Shown here piece by piece: positions 1 through 11,009 of a stretch of 64,000 nt of DNA. The notes below the pieces were generated by a model. The model searched no databases and was not told where the DNA came from. It saw nothing but the letters and a program-made list of their open reading frames with translations. The stretch is from Escallonia rubra (taxonomy: Eukaryota; Streptophyta; Magnoliopsida; Escalloniales; Escalloniaceae): contig JAVXUO010002312.1 of the NCBI GenBank assembly GCA_033065855.1, positions 1-64,000 on the forward strand, read 5' to 3'. Each line of letters opens with the position of its first letter. The stretch's first letter is position 1. A program made the position numbers and the translations under genes.

Positions 1-1871
1 CTTGGAAACAGAAATGGGCTAAAGTTTCTTCCATTCGAGTTCATTGCCTTGGAGGCATGCCTTGAGGCTGCTTGCACTTGGTTGGACAATGAGGTAAAGT
101 AATTTGCCTCTTCTAAATTGGTTGCACACATTTTGTGCTCAAGAAATTAGGAGAAATAATGTTGTTCCTTTGTTCTTTTAAGTTATTTCTCGTTTATGTA
201 TTTTGATCTAGGCAAGCACATTGGAGCAAGAAGCTTATCCATTGCTGGATAAGCTGACTTTGAAGATTAGTACTCTCAATTTGGAACGTGTCCGCCAAAT
301 CAAAAGTCGCTTGGTTGCAATCAGCGGACGTGTTCAAAAGGTCAGCAGCATCGATCTGTAAGCTTATCTTTCCTTTGTAATGATAAAGTTGAGTGGCCTC
401 CCGTCGCCCTTTGGGCTCTTTTGTTCCAAGAGAAATACATCATGATAAAAAGATTTATTGACTACTCAAATGACTGATTAAACCAGCTAACAGAAAGCCA
501 GGAATAACTTTGCGCTCTTCTTTCTTTGTTTGTTTGTCTTTTGGTCTCTGTCAGTGTTACTCTCAAGCATGTGTTTGTTTGTTTGGAATGTAAGTTTCTT
601 GGGTCGACGATGCGAAACATTGGAATTCGCAGTACCAAAAGAAAATAAGATGGAATTCGGAACTGCTGTACTTTTCACACTCAAATGTTTTACGATGTTT
701 GCCATCTTACTGGGCAGTCAACTACGTTTCCTAGGCATCTCTTTAGAACGTTATATATCCTAATTATCAATCTGATCATCTATGCACACTTTTATTTAAA
801 GGTAAGGGATGAAATTGAGCATCTGCTAGATGATGATGAAGATATGGCTGAAATGTATCTCACGGCCAAGCTGCTGCAACAAAACCTTGAGAACTCGTCT
901 GCCACCTCTATTGATGAGCAGGATGTCGGGGATGATAAAATTATTCGGCCAGACATTGAAGACAGGCATGCAATCTCCTGATTATTGCTTCGATAATAAG
1001 ATGCTTTTCCTGTTCTGCTTTTTTCTTTTGCCCCCTTTTTCCTTCGCAACTTTAAAGAACTTCTGCTCTCTTACTACGTCACCGAGATCATGCTGGAACG
1101 TGATAGTGCTGAAAACAAGCAGAATCACTTACTCGGTTCTTCTACTGTACTTCGCAGGGACGACGAGGGGATGAATACTGGTACCACAAAAAGTGCAATA
1201 AGCAATCGCCTTGATGTGCAGGAGCTTGAAATGCTGCTCGAAGCATACTTCGTTCAGATTGATGGCACTCTGAATAAGCTATCAACCGTATGCAACTTAA
1301 CTTCCTTCTTCAATTGATTCTTGGGTACATGATCATTAAAGCTAACACAACTCACTGTTGACGATTTGCATCCCTCGTTTGCCTGGTATCATCAACATAT
1401 TTTCTCTAATATCGCCTGGAACCTGAACCTCTTTGCACAAAACGTGAAATCTGGTTGTTGAAATCCTCTTTGCTTTTTCTTGGTCCTTCTCTCTTAGTGC
1501 CTTGATGTGTACCTATACGGTTGCAGTACGCTAGTCATGGAAATTAATGACATTTTCTGTGTGTGTGTGTGTGGTGTTCCCTGCAGCTGCGGGAGTATGT
1601 GGATGACACAGAGGATTATGTCAACATCTTGCTGGATGACAAACAGAACCAGCTCCTGCAAATGGGGGTCATGATAAGTACGGCAACTATACTAATAACA
1701 GTATTTGTGGTTATCGCCGGCATTTTTGGCATGAATATCAAGATTGATGCATTCAACGACCAGGACACTGGGATGCATAACTGGCTTTGGACTGTTGGTG
1801 GTGGCACCAGTGGCTGCCTTGTGCTATATGCGATCGCTATTGCCTGGTATAAGCACAAGCGGCTTGTGTAG
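1..1871 (+). CDS. MRS2: MRS2/MGT-type magnesium transporter (CorA superfamily), 3' part
   Basis: Five 3' exons of a Mg2+ channel of the plant MRS2/MGT family: 1-93, 212-340, 802-965, 1158-1287 and 1587-1871, giving 266 residues to the TAG. The start lies left of the window. Visible hallmarks are LPFEFIALEACLEAAC, the very conserved STLNLERVRQIKSRLVAISG helix, RVQKVRDEIEHLLDDDEDMAEMYLT, and ELEMLLEAYFVQIDGTLNKL. The C-terminus has two membrane helices; the first ends in the CorA signature GMN (codons 1728-1736), which forms the selectivity filter of the pentamer in the family. The protein ends in a basic KHKRLV tail. The join 965/1158 needs a GC-AG intron (AG|GCATGC donor). It keeps frame and gives DIEDRDDEGMN, but it is the least certain junction. 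Family members sit in plasma, vacuolar or plastid membranes; which applies here cannot be told. Family assignment is very sure, the subclade is not. Confidence 0.92.
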
Positions 1872-3102
1872 TGAGTATACGTACTGTCCATTGTAGAGCC
1901 CTTGAAAATCATTACAACCTAAAGGCGACCTCCGAACGGTACGCCAGAAAAAACGAAGAGACGTCAGTACATTGTCCATTGTAGAGGCTGTTATCATGAC
2001 AGACCAGTGTTGTTATCTCGAGTATGGAGTGGGGATGGGGTTGTATAAATTGGTATGTGTAATTTGATACTTGCCGGAGAAACAATATCTAGTGATTGTT
2101 TAACACCGCGTCTTCCCGTCCTTATTTGTTTAGTTGCTTCCATACGGTGGCCGTGAGGGCATTAATTGTGGTTGTTAATCAGCTCAACTTTGGAAGTAAC
2201 TCCGCCTAAATCACGTAGTGATCTCAAGTAAAAGAGTGTCCCAAAAAAATTAAATGGTAGTAACAAACTCCTACAGAAATTGTATAACATCTTCTTCAAA
2301 TTTCCCTATCCCAAATGACATCAATCCAAAGATTTAAAACTCTAAACAGTGTTATCACAAGTACGTGGATGCGGGAAATTACTGCTTTGTTCCGAAGGAT
2401 ATTCGTTATGCAGACATATACAAACAACAAACTTGAGCAAGTACTCAGTTGTTACGAAACACCTCAATCGATGGAAAAAATTAAAGATACACACTTGACG
2501 GAAAATTGAGAATGTATTTTCCTCGTAAAACCAAATTTAGCCTTTTGAACTCTACTATTGTCGTCAAGGACTCAAACTCTTCTTCTCAACCTTTAATTGA
2601 GGGTATTGAAGGGCCAAGGATGTGAATACCTAGTTGCATGCATCTAATCTAACATAATACAGACTATTAATGACCAATTTTCTTCTTGTGGCCAAAGACT
2701 GTACACATGTTCACAATGAGAGGGGTGATTGTATACATGTTGTAAATATTGGCCTTCCACAACTCTTCCTGCCAATGATTGTCAAGTAACTCGCGAAAGA
2801 TCCTAGTGACAACCATTATAACAAATAAACAGTGGCGACTTTCCTACTTCTAGTTCTAACAAAAGGCAGTCAATAGTAACTTCTTCTCTCTTGTTACCAT
2901 AAGAGTGCTCACTATATATCAAATTGCTTGCGTTAGTGTTGGTTTCTCTGTGGTTGGGGTACCCAGCTATAACATTTGATGACCTCAGAAAGGTCATCGT
3001 GATCATTAGGAAAAAACTTGTGGCTGAGAGAGAGAGAGAGAGACGTTATGTTTACAATGACAAAGGAAATGGTGGGGTGTAGCATGAGGTAAACGGGCTG
3101 CA
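1872..3102. other. Intergenic, no gene seen
   Basis: This holds the 3' untranslated region of the MRS2-like gene and the upstream region of the next gene. A short (GA)n tract lies at about 3029-3042. No coding similarity was recognised on either strand. Confidence 0.6.
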
Positions 3103-3989
3103 ATGGCGCTAAAACTAGCGACTATGAGCAGATGTGCTGCACCTAACATGCCTGCACCTGATCAGAGTGAAGGAAGAAGAGCCAGGACCTCACGAGTGAC
3201 TGAAATTGGCAGAAGAGGCCTCCTCCTGTCAACTGTGGTTGCAGCTTCACCAGTCAATGACTCTCAGACCCAGCTTCTTGAAAGTAAATGCTTCTCCTAC
3301 TTCGTCCTACTTTTCTTCTTCTTTTAGCTGCTAATTGAATTCATCGTTGAAGTACAAGTGTTCTGCTTGATGGGTTGGAAGTATTAACTGTTGAGAGACT
3401 ATTTATCAGAATATCGGAAGAAATCGGAAGAAAACAAGGCCAAAAATGACAAGGAGGTAAAACATTTAACCTGTACTGGATTACTGAGCGTTGTACTCTC
3501 TGTATGGGATAATAAAATCTTCTGTCAAACACAAATGCAGCCCCAACCCTAGATGGTAAACTTTCATGTACACACACTGTTAGTGCTGATTTGTTTTCCA
3601 AATAAGAAAACCGATCGAATCTGTGACCGTCACAAATCTACTTGCATGCACCAAATTAAAGATAGATTTTTTGTAGTAGAAAAAGCTTTGGTTGCGACCG
3701 GGTAGAAAGACCGTTGCAATTCTTGTATATCGATAATTAATAGTCGTTTAATAAGTTAAACCAATTTGTTTCCAACATAGCTTTACATGTAGTTCTCACT
3801 GTTTAATTGTTCTGAGTTCCTTTTTTCCTTTTGGTATCCGATCAAATCGAACAACAGAGATTAGACAGTTACTACAAGCGCAATTACAAGGATTACTTCG
3901 AATTTGTGGAAGGCTCTTTGAAGGACAAGAACAAGCAGCTCACAGAATCGGAGAAGGGCATTCTTGATTGGCTTCGAAGTAACAAATAG
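3103..3989 (+). CDS. Small unidentified protein, probably plastid-targeted
   Basis: Three exons, 3103-3283, 3398-3456 and 3858-3989, join with matching phases (1, then 0) to a 123-residue protein. The N-terminus is rich in A, S, R and T with few acids. It then has RRGLLLSTVVAAS, like a twin-arginine or hydrophobic thylakoid-transfer segment after a chloroplast transit peptide. The C-terminal 65 residues are charged and helical: NYLSEYRKKSEENKAKNDKE, then RLDSYYKRNYKDYFEFVEG, ending TESEKGILDWLRSNK. I do not recognise the family by name. The start is the first ATG that keeps the transit-like region open; an upstream ATG near 3094 stops after two codons. Intron borders are GT-AG (GTAAAT/GAG-AG, GTAAAA/ACAG). 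The joins are supported by phase and by amino-acid texture only. Plastid or lumen location is inference. Confidence 0.7.
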
Positions 3990-4640
3990 TTCCACCTTGT
4001 CAAATTTACCTTCTTTCTTCCCAGTAATGGAACAAAAAAAATAATATCTATATCCCTAACATGGTATTTATTATTAAGTTCGTATGTTTCACTCATGTAT
4101 GTTGCAAGTATATGCAGCTGAAACAACTTTCGGTCCGGCTATGTGGTTTTAAGTTCAATGATGTGCTATTAAGTCATTGATGATTTAGCTTACGTTAAAT
4201 TCTCTCGATCAGAAAAAAAAAATATTATATAAAATATCAAAAAATGCACTCAAAAAATTAGTCAGTTCCTTGTTGTGAAAGGAGGTGGAGTTATTCATTT
4301 CATTTTCAAATAAAGAAAAATTGTAGTTACGACTTTTTTGTATGTGCATGAAAAAACGGCTCTTTGAAATGCTACACCTGAGACAACCCCGAGATGATCC
4401 CTAATCAAGCACCACGGGAAAAAAAGGGGAAAGAAAGAGATTTATAGAGTTCAAGATCAGAAGTGTGAAAATAATTCTAGATTTTAACATAAGTTTCTTT
4501 TTCTTAAAGGTTAGGGACCACGATGGTAAAACGACCACAGGTCAGGTATCATTTGGTAATTAGCCTTGACCGCTTGAGTCGCGTCTTAACAACAGAGGTT
4601 AATGGAATGAATGCCTTATTCGAAATATATTTCCGAACCA
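3990..4640. other. Intergenic, AT-rich, no gene seen
   Basis: This is the 3' flank of the small plastid-type gene, running into the LINE fragment. Only AT-rich sequence and short A-runs were seen. Confidence 0.55.
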
Positions 4641-5835
4641 CATTTCAGAGTAAATCCTGGATATCTATATTTCTCAAGGAGGATTTCCAGATCGTCTTTT
4701 GTGGACAGCTACAATAGATGGCCGGTTTTCAGTACCGCTTATAGTAGGCTCTACAACAATCTCAATCTGAATGCATCACCATCTTCTGCACCGGTATGAA
4801 TACAACAATATGGTCTTGGTTATGGAAACTACCTATTCTTTCGAAACTACAATTCTTCATATGGTTGCTTTTATGGAATCGGTTACCATTGCTCAATTGC
4901 TTGTCTCAGAAAGGTATTCAACTGGACGTCCGTTGTCCTGTCTGTCATCATCACGACGAGGAAACAGTGGATCATTTATTCTATTCATGCACATCTCTTC
5001 AAATGATCTGGGCAGAGGGCGGTTTAGACATCATCACGTCTATTCCCATCCCCTCCTTCAAAGAATGGCTAATAGCTTGGATAACTCCCTCTCAAAACTC
5101 CAAAGCCATGAATCCAAATCTTCAAACATTATTTTTTACCATTCTCTGGTCTATCTAGCTTTTTCGCAATGAGGTTGTCTTCCAAGATCATACCCAATCT
5201 CCAAATCCAAGAACCATTCTTTCCAAATCAGCCACTTTAAGTTCTCAAATCCTCAATAAATTGCACAAAGTCCACCACCAAATCTCGACTATTCCCCAAA
5301 CACCCGTCCTAGCCTGTATATATCACATCTCTCCTTCACTCAAACACTTCTTCTCCAAATTTTCCACCTTTCTTCCAATAAAGAGTGAAACCATAGATGA
5401 TCCATTATTCTTTCAGAATCGATGTCTTGCGTCAATTATTATTTATTTTCAAGTGGCATTCAATAAAGACACACGCACAGCGGAGCTAGATATTCTAGCC
5501 AATTCAGAGGAAGGCATTTTGATTGGACAATGTCGGCATTCATATCTTACATCTGATCCTCTTGAAGCAGAAGCACTCTCCTTACTATATACCTGTCAAT
5601 GGGTGTTACAGCAAGATTTATTTAACATTACTTTATTTTCTAACTCTAATTTTCTTTTTTCTCAGATCGCCGGACATGAGGTTATATCAGTCAGGATGCT
5701 ACCCACCTTTTTTTGTATCTACCAGACATGTAATCTGTTCCACAGATGCTGCCTCACATCCGTTAAGTTGGTCTCCTCATGAGCTACCCAATCTTTTGTC
5801 ATATGACTATGTCCAAGTGTTTTTTGTTCACTAGC
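4640..5835 (+). mobile_element. LINE (L1-type) 3' fragment: zf-RVT plus RNase H
   Basis: Broken 3' part of a plant L1-like retrotransposon. Near 4700, WTATIDGRFSV is the usual lead-in to the reverse-transcriptase zinc-binding (zf-RVT) domain. The domain itself is open from 4796 to 5158: WSWLWKLPILSKLQFFIWLLLWNRLPL, then CPVCHHHDEETVDHLFYSC with the C-x2-C...H...C pattern. From about 5440 comes a degenerate RNase H domain (FNKDTRTAELDILANSEEG, then PLEAEALSLLYTCQW). Stops and frame changes between the parts show it is dead. The order zf-RVT then RNase H is normal for plant L1 elements that carry RNase H. Target-site repeats were not found, so the ends are approximate. Confidence 0.85.
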
Positions 5836-7234
5836 CGCCTATAGAAATAAGACTGTGAAGCAATAAGGAAGACAGGATGGGGTCTCCACTGTGACTGAGA
5901 AATTTTGTTGTAATTAGTTAGATCTCAGTATATACATACAAACTCTGTTTTCTTTGCTTTTAATGAAATGGAGTTCTCACTTTTAACCCAAAAAAAAAAA
6001 ACAACAACAGAGGCTGACTTTGCGAAGCCCAATATTGTTTTAGGGTGGCAGCAAGGTAAATAATATCTGGCCCAGCCCAACTTTCTTTCCAGTTGCTGTA
6101 TCCTTTCTTGGCCCATCCTTTCTATAAATATTTATATTTAGTTGCATGTAGAACAGTGAAGTCCTCAAAATGAACGGTCCCAAAAAGAAAAAACAAAAAA
6201 GGGCATTCAATGACATATCGTAATAAATATGAGGGTAAATTATTATTATCTTTTGGTCAAACATATTTTTTCAAAAATATTAAGAATCATAAATAACAAA
6301 AGTGTGGTTTATGATTTAAACAATTTTTTTTTCTTTTTGAGGTTGTAAAAAACACTTTGCATTTTCTGTCAAACACCACACTTACCTGTTTTAAGCTACC
6401 TAAAAAAACATGTTTGAGCAGTCTATAATTAATGTCAAACACTATCTAAATTTTGATTTATTGGTTCAAATACCTTTTCGAGAAACAAGTTTGACCAATA
6501 AAAGAACTAGATTACACATTTGGTACACAAAACAATAACTTACCTAGAACATATTTGGGATCGATTATCAAAAACAATTTTTGGATTGATAGAAATGGAA
6601 ACAATTTTCAAAAAACAATTTTACTCATTTTTTTTTTTTTTTTGGTAAAAGTTATAGAAACACTTGCTAAAAGTTGTGTAAGGTACTTGGGTAAAAGTGC
6701 CGTGTAAAAAAATAAACCAAAAGTACATCGAAAACATGCAAGATTTTTAATATTTTCGTTAACAAAAAATTCAAGATAAGTAAACCATATATTTTGTTAC
6801 TATTTCTTCACACTCTTGCATATAATTATATTCCCTATGTCTATTTTTTAATATATCTTCATAATAAGAATAAAGAAACCCTAAAATGAACAGACTCAAA
6901 TTAAGTAAAATAAAAAAATGTGAGGTAATCTAGTACTTTTATTGGTCAAACTTGTTTCACCAAAGTGTTTATTACCATAAATCACAAAAATATGGTTTAT
7001 GATTTTAAACATTTATTTTGTTTCTAGAAGGTGTTTTAAACACTTATAAATTTTGCCAAACACCACATAAACATGTTTTAAACTGTTTGAAACAGATTTG
7101 ACCGCTATAGAATTAATCACAAACACCCTTTCTAGTTTCTTAATCTCTTCTTTTGATCTTTAGACATTATTTGAGAATAAAAATGAACTTTTTGGGTCAT
7201 ATTAAAGACACCATTGACCAGATGATGACAGATA
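5836..7234. other. Intergenic with a diverged direct duplication
   Basis: No gene. Two related stretches, about 6160-6440 and 6880-7120, share order and wording: AAAATGAAC..., a GGTCAAAC block, TGGTTTATGATTT-AAAC, and TCAAACACCACA/CCAAACACCACA. They look like two old copies of one repeat in the same orientation, about 0.7 kb apart. The rest is AT-rich. Confidence 0.5.
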
Positions 7235-7531
7235 TTTCCTCCATCCCTAATTAATTGATCGTGTTTAACTTGCACGCATATTTAGGATATGAATTATATT
7301 TTATGAGTTTCTTATTCTATCCCAAAAGAGAGAAAGAGAGAAGGAAGGAAGAAGTGGGTCACAAATGCGTTGGTGGATGATTAAATGTGAGAGAAAAATA
7401 TAATTAAAAAAAAGTCAAGAAGGGCAAATATGAAAAAACATTGCTTGGATATTTCTTAATTTGAAAAGTTGATCAATTTTTTGGGGACAGCCCAAAAATA
7501 AGTTATGATCAATTTTTAGGAGTGGAGGGAG
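7235..7531. mobile_element. Stowaway-like MITE
   Basis: About 297 bp between TA dinucleotides at 7233-7234 and 7532-7533. The left end TTTCCTCCATCCCTAATTAA pairs as an imperfect inverted repeat with the right end (reverse complement CTCCCTCCACTCCTAAAAAT), both running into TTGATC. The CTCCCTCC-type terminus and TA target duplication fit Tc1/mariner-derived Stowaway MITEs. It has no coding capacity. Confidence 0.7.
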
Positions 7532-7984
7532 TATTGGATTAGTTTCACTAGTACTATAACGATATAAAAACCACACGTTTACTAGAATTGGAAGTGGGAG
7601 ACGCGTAGTTACCTTTTTCTTTGGCTCTTTGCACTTATGTTCAAAGTTAATTATTACTCGGTTAGAATTTTGTCTAGTAATTCATATATCACAAAAAAAA
7701 TTAAAGGTAATCTAATAATAAAGCGATTAAGAAATAGTCATAAATATAGTTTTGTGTATTTTAATGTTTTTTAAAGATATTTAGAATCTTGCATGTTCTT
7801 CCATGCTCCTTTATCTTTTATTTTCTCATCAAAACAATCATTACAAATATCTTTCACAGTTTTCAGCAAGTGCTTAACAACTTATGTCAAATGAAAACTG
7901 ATTCTGCTAAAAATTAATCACAATTACTTTTTGAGTTGTTTTTGTTCAAGTATCAATTTTAAGGGCTCTTATTTGGATAACTAA
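7532..7984. other. Intergenic, no gene seen
   Basis: AT-rich DNA between the Stowaway-like MITE and the Harbinger-like end. Nothing was recognised. Confidence 0.5.
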
Positions 7985-8360
7985 GGTAACGTTTGGTAAC
8001 ACTTTCAGTTTTGATTTTCTGTTTCCAAAAAATTCAAAACCAGATAAATTTTTATTTTTTTACAAAAACAAATGGGAGTTTGATTACCCAGTTTTAATTT
8101 TGAGTTTTTTCTTAGTGTTTGATTACCCAGATTTTATTTTGAGTTTTTTCTTTAGTGGTGGTTTGCGGTGGCGGTGGTGGGGCGTGGCGGTAGCCGACGG
8201 TGGTGGTGGTGGCTGCCGACAGTCGCCGGCGGTGGCTGCTAGCTGCCGGTAGCCAGCGGTGGTCGCCGGTGGCTACTGGCGGTGAAAGGGTGGTCTCAAA
8301 ATAAAAATCAAAACCGAAAACTCATTTCTAGAGTTTTTAAAAACAGCTTTGTTTTAAAAA
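7985..8360. mobile_element. PIF/Harbinger-like end with GGY-rich core, one end lost
   Basis: It begins after TAA (7982-7984) with GGTAACGTTTGGTAACAC, a Tourist/Harbinger-type terminus. Then follow AT-rich DNA with two copies of TTTGATTACCCAG, a G-rich core at about 8155-8285 made of GGTGGC/GCCGGT units, and TCAAAATAAAAATCAAAACC. The same order recurs at 47033-47391, so they are one family. No matching right terminus is visible, hence probably truncated. Confidence 0.55.
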
Positions 8361-8869
8361 TAGCCTCGTACATTATTGATATGAATGTTTTAATCCTCAT
8401 CACATTATCCTATCCCAAAAATATCTCTGTTTTCAAAATATCTCGGTTATCCTATCCCAAAATATCTCTGTTTTAAAAAACAGCCTTATTTTAAACTCAT
8501 TTCTAGAGTAACAGCCTTGTACAATAAAACTCGATACCAGCTTTCAATGTTATTTTATTGAAGTAAACAGCCAACCACAAGGAGATTGGTGTCAAGCTTC
8601 CACTGGAGCACAGTATAGGGTTCTTGTGAAACGAAAAAATTAACTTACCTTTTCCATCAAGGAGCGGTTGTGTCACTGCTTCGGTTACTCTGGAAACAGA
8701 GATATTTTGGGATAGGATATAGATGTTATCAATAATGTGATGAGGATTAAAAGTTTCCTATCGAAAGAGTAGATTATTTTGATTTATTCAGATGCACCAA
8801 ACTATGGAAAGAATTTGGGTGGTCTTAGAGAGTTGAGGCTTATGTGTTTTGGTTTACTAATCCAAGCTA
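8361..8869. other. Intergenic, no gene seen
   Basis: Holds a short direct repeat of TCCTATCCCAAAA(A)TATCTCTG at about 8408-8430 and 8450-8471, an inverted partner near 8698-8715, and otherwise nothing recognised. Confidence 0.45.
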
Positions 8870-9400
8870 TCAGCCATTTCTTTTAAAAGGATCTAATGTC
8901 ATTAGTACAGATACCAGTCGGCCGCCCACCGAACCATAAGGGTCGAACAACGCTGCATCTAAGGAAAAGATGATCCAATGTTCGGGAAGGCTCAGGCATA
9001 GCGGGAAGAGATCCGAAGCAAAGATATGTATGTTATATAGGCTTGTGAGTAAGGGTAGTCTGTCCCAAAGAAGTTGCCACATTATGAAAATCAGTTTTTG
9101 AGGGATGGGTAAAGCCCACAACTTCTCCCATAATTGTGGGGTAAGAGTGAGAGTATTGATACAAGGTTCCCGAACGTTAAGGGAATTCGCTCTTCTGTTA
9201 TAAAGCATTAGATATGCAGAGACAACGGAGAATTTCCCTGACTTGGTTCCAAACCATACTCTTGTATCTTCAATTGGATGAGCAGATATATGGACAGCCA
9301 GAACTTGGATCGCAGCATCCAGAGGGAATTAATACTGCTCGGACAACCTCTTTATTCCAAGCATTATTCCGGATTAGATCATTTGCGATGCTTACCGTAT
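8870..9400 (-). mobile_element. LINE 3' fragment, zf-RVT region
   Basis: Read on the minus strand, 9350 down to 9190 gives AAIQVLAVHISAHPIEDT, then VWFGTKSGKFSVVSAYLML, the standard lead-in to zf-RVT. It continues as LWALPIPQKLIFIMWQLLWDRLPLL. Stops and a frame change at the left edge show decay. It is a different copy from the one at 4.6-5.8 kb, in the opposite orientation. Confidence 0.8.
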
Positions 9401-9940
9401 CAAAGGATGTTTGCAAATTTGTGGTAGGTGTTCATGCAATACGAGGACTCCATCGATCATTCCCATTAGCTATTAAACACCTAATTCAAATCGTGATATA
9501 CTATTTGGTATTTTGCCACACTACCTCTACTTTCAACACGTTTTATTTAAATATCTTTCGTAATTTTCAATTGATTATGTTTACAATGATTTAAACTTAA
9601 TTTTAATAAATGATATAATTTAATAAAAAAAGGTAACTTTTGATAATCAAAATCAGAGGTGTGGGAACTTTCGAACGAAATAATTATAGGGTAGAGTTTT
9701 ATAGACATCATCACGGGTTGTTTTGTTCATGATGAGTCGTCCTACACACCCTCAGCTTGCCTTATTTGTGCACTATAAAGTTACATGCCTTGCTAAAATT
9801 GGACGTGCTCAAGTGCAAAGCTTCTTTGAGTGGTTGATTTCAATTGAAGTTGACAACTTGTACTGGCCGCTTGAATTTAGCCATTTCCGTGTACCAGGCC
9901 AAAAAAGTACTTTTATAAGTATTCATAGTGTGAGACATAT
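9401..9940. other. Intergenic, no gene seen
   Basis: AT-rich; leads into the palindrome pair. No protein similarity was recognised. Confidence 0.5.
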
Positions 9941-9995
9941 ATAATTAACTCGTTTCTCACATGAATACTATTCATGTGAGAAACGAGTTAATTAT
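9941..9995. repeat. Perfect palindrome 1 (27-bp arms, 1-nt centre)
   Basis: Arms 9941-9967 and 9969-9995 are exact reverse complements; the single base C at 9968 is the centre. The left arm begins ATAATTAACTCG and ends ACATGAATA. Pairing breaks at once outside the arms (T at 9940, T at 9996). Confidence 0.95.
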
Positions 9996-9997
9996 TG

Positions 9998-10066
9998 AAT
10001 AAATCAGATCACTGTAAATTAACGCTATTCATTGAATAGCGTTAATTTACAGTGATCTGATTTATT
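9998..10066. repeat. Perfect palindrome 2 (34-bp arms, 1-nt centre)
   Basis: Arms 9998-10031 and 10033-10066 are exact reverse complements around a single T at 10032. The left arm begins AATAAATCAGATC and ends CGCTATTCA. It starts two bases after the end of palindrome 1. Confidence 0.95.
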
Positions 10067-10739
10067 TTCTAAATGGATAATTATTTTCCAAGCAGGGATA
10101 CTACTCGAGAGTTGAGAAAACGGCCAAAGAGACATGGTAACAATGCAATAGCAACAAAATCAAATTTGTGAACCAATTCACTTTGTTTGGTTATATTAAT
10201 ACTACTCTATACGGGTGAGAGACCAAACCTACTATTTATCACCACCGACCGCTAATTTGTTCTGATACAAATTTGAATACGTATGTGTTATTTCACATAC
10301 TTGTTAGGGCACCCTACACTCGACAACCGGTCTTTTTGAGATTTTTGAAAAGTATGATTAACTCCACTCCGCGTCTATGCCGTAACAAATTTAGATTATG
10401 AAAAAGAGCAAGCCGAGTTACATTGACTCATGCTATTTTCACTATGCAAACTGGCTCAACTTTGATTATGTCTTAAGCATAACTGTCTTCCTCCTACCGT
10501 TAACATGAATATTCTAGCCGAACAATGTGAACCTTGTGTTCTGTTCGCACCGTACAATAGGCCTAAAACCTAAATTGCAAAATCATGCTAACAAAAAAAT
10601 ATTTAGAAGTCTTGAACCATTGTACCGGTTAGTCAAGAAGCGTTTATATAAGCATCCCCCACTCATGCACCCTATCACGTGGGGCCCTCTTTAAATTCGA
10701 TTCACCTGTCCAAAAATACCAAATTCTATCTTTTTTTGT
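10067..10739. other. Intergenic, no gene seen
   Basis: AT-rich with no recognised gene or repeat end. The A-rich 3' tail of the SINE-like unit (minus strand) abuts its right edge. Confidence 0.45.
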
Positions 10740-11009
10740 GCTAAAAAGGCTGGACCGTAAGGTTCTAATCCAATCGGCATGGAGTATTGCGTCTCGGAGA
10801 CCTACAAGGCCGCCACATACATCTGAGCCCCCGATTCCCGCATCTATGTCGGGGCCAAAGCGCACAAGGACTCGTGTGTGGAGCACATGCAGGGCGATGA
10901 CGTAAGTTTGCCACCAACAAGTGCGGCGGGCAAGATTCGAACCTAGGTGGGAAACCTGAATTGAAATCCTAAAAATCGCTGAACCAATCCTTGTTGGCAC
11001 AACATTCGC
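10725..11009 (-). mobile_element. tRNA-derived SINE-like element
   Basis: On the minus strand, GGATTGGTTCAGCGATTTTT (10990 down to 10971) resembles a pol III A box. GGTTCGAATCTT (10943 down to 10932) is a near-perfect B box about 35 nt further on. They are followed by a GC-rich unrelated body and a short A-run (about 10731-10737). No acceptor stem or anticodon arm can be drawn, so this is not a tRNA gene. Flanking repeats were not found; borders are approximate. Confidence 0.55.

Noticed and set aside
487-763. Short open frames on both strands between 487 and 763.
   Set aside because: They lie in an intron of the magnesium transporter, between exons 340 and 802.
10932-10990. A possible tRNA gene, because of GGTTCGAATC.
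   Set aside because: No acceptor, D or anticodon stems can be paired around it; only the two promoter boxes are kept, as in a SINE.
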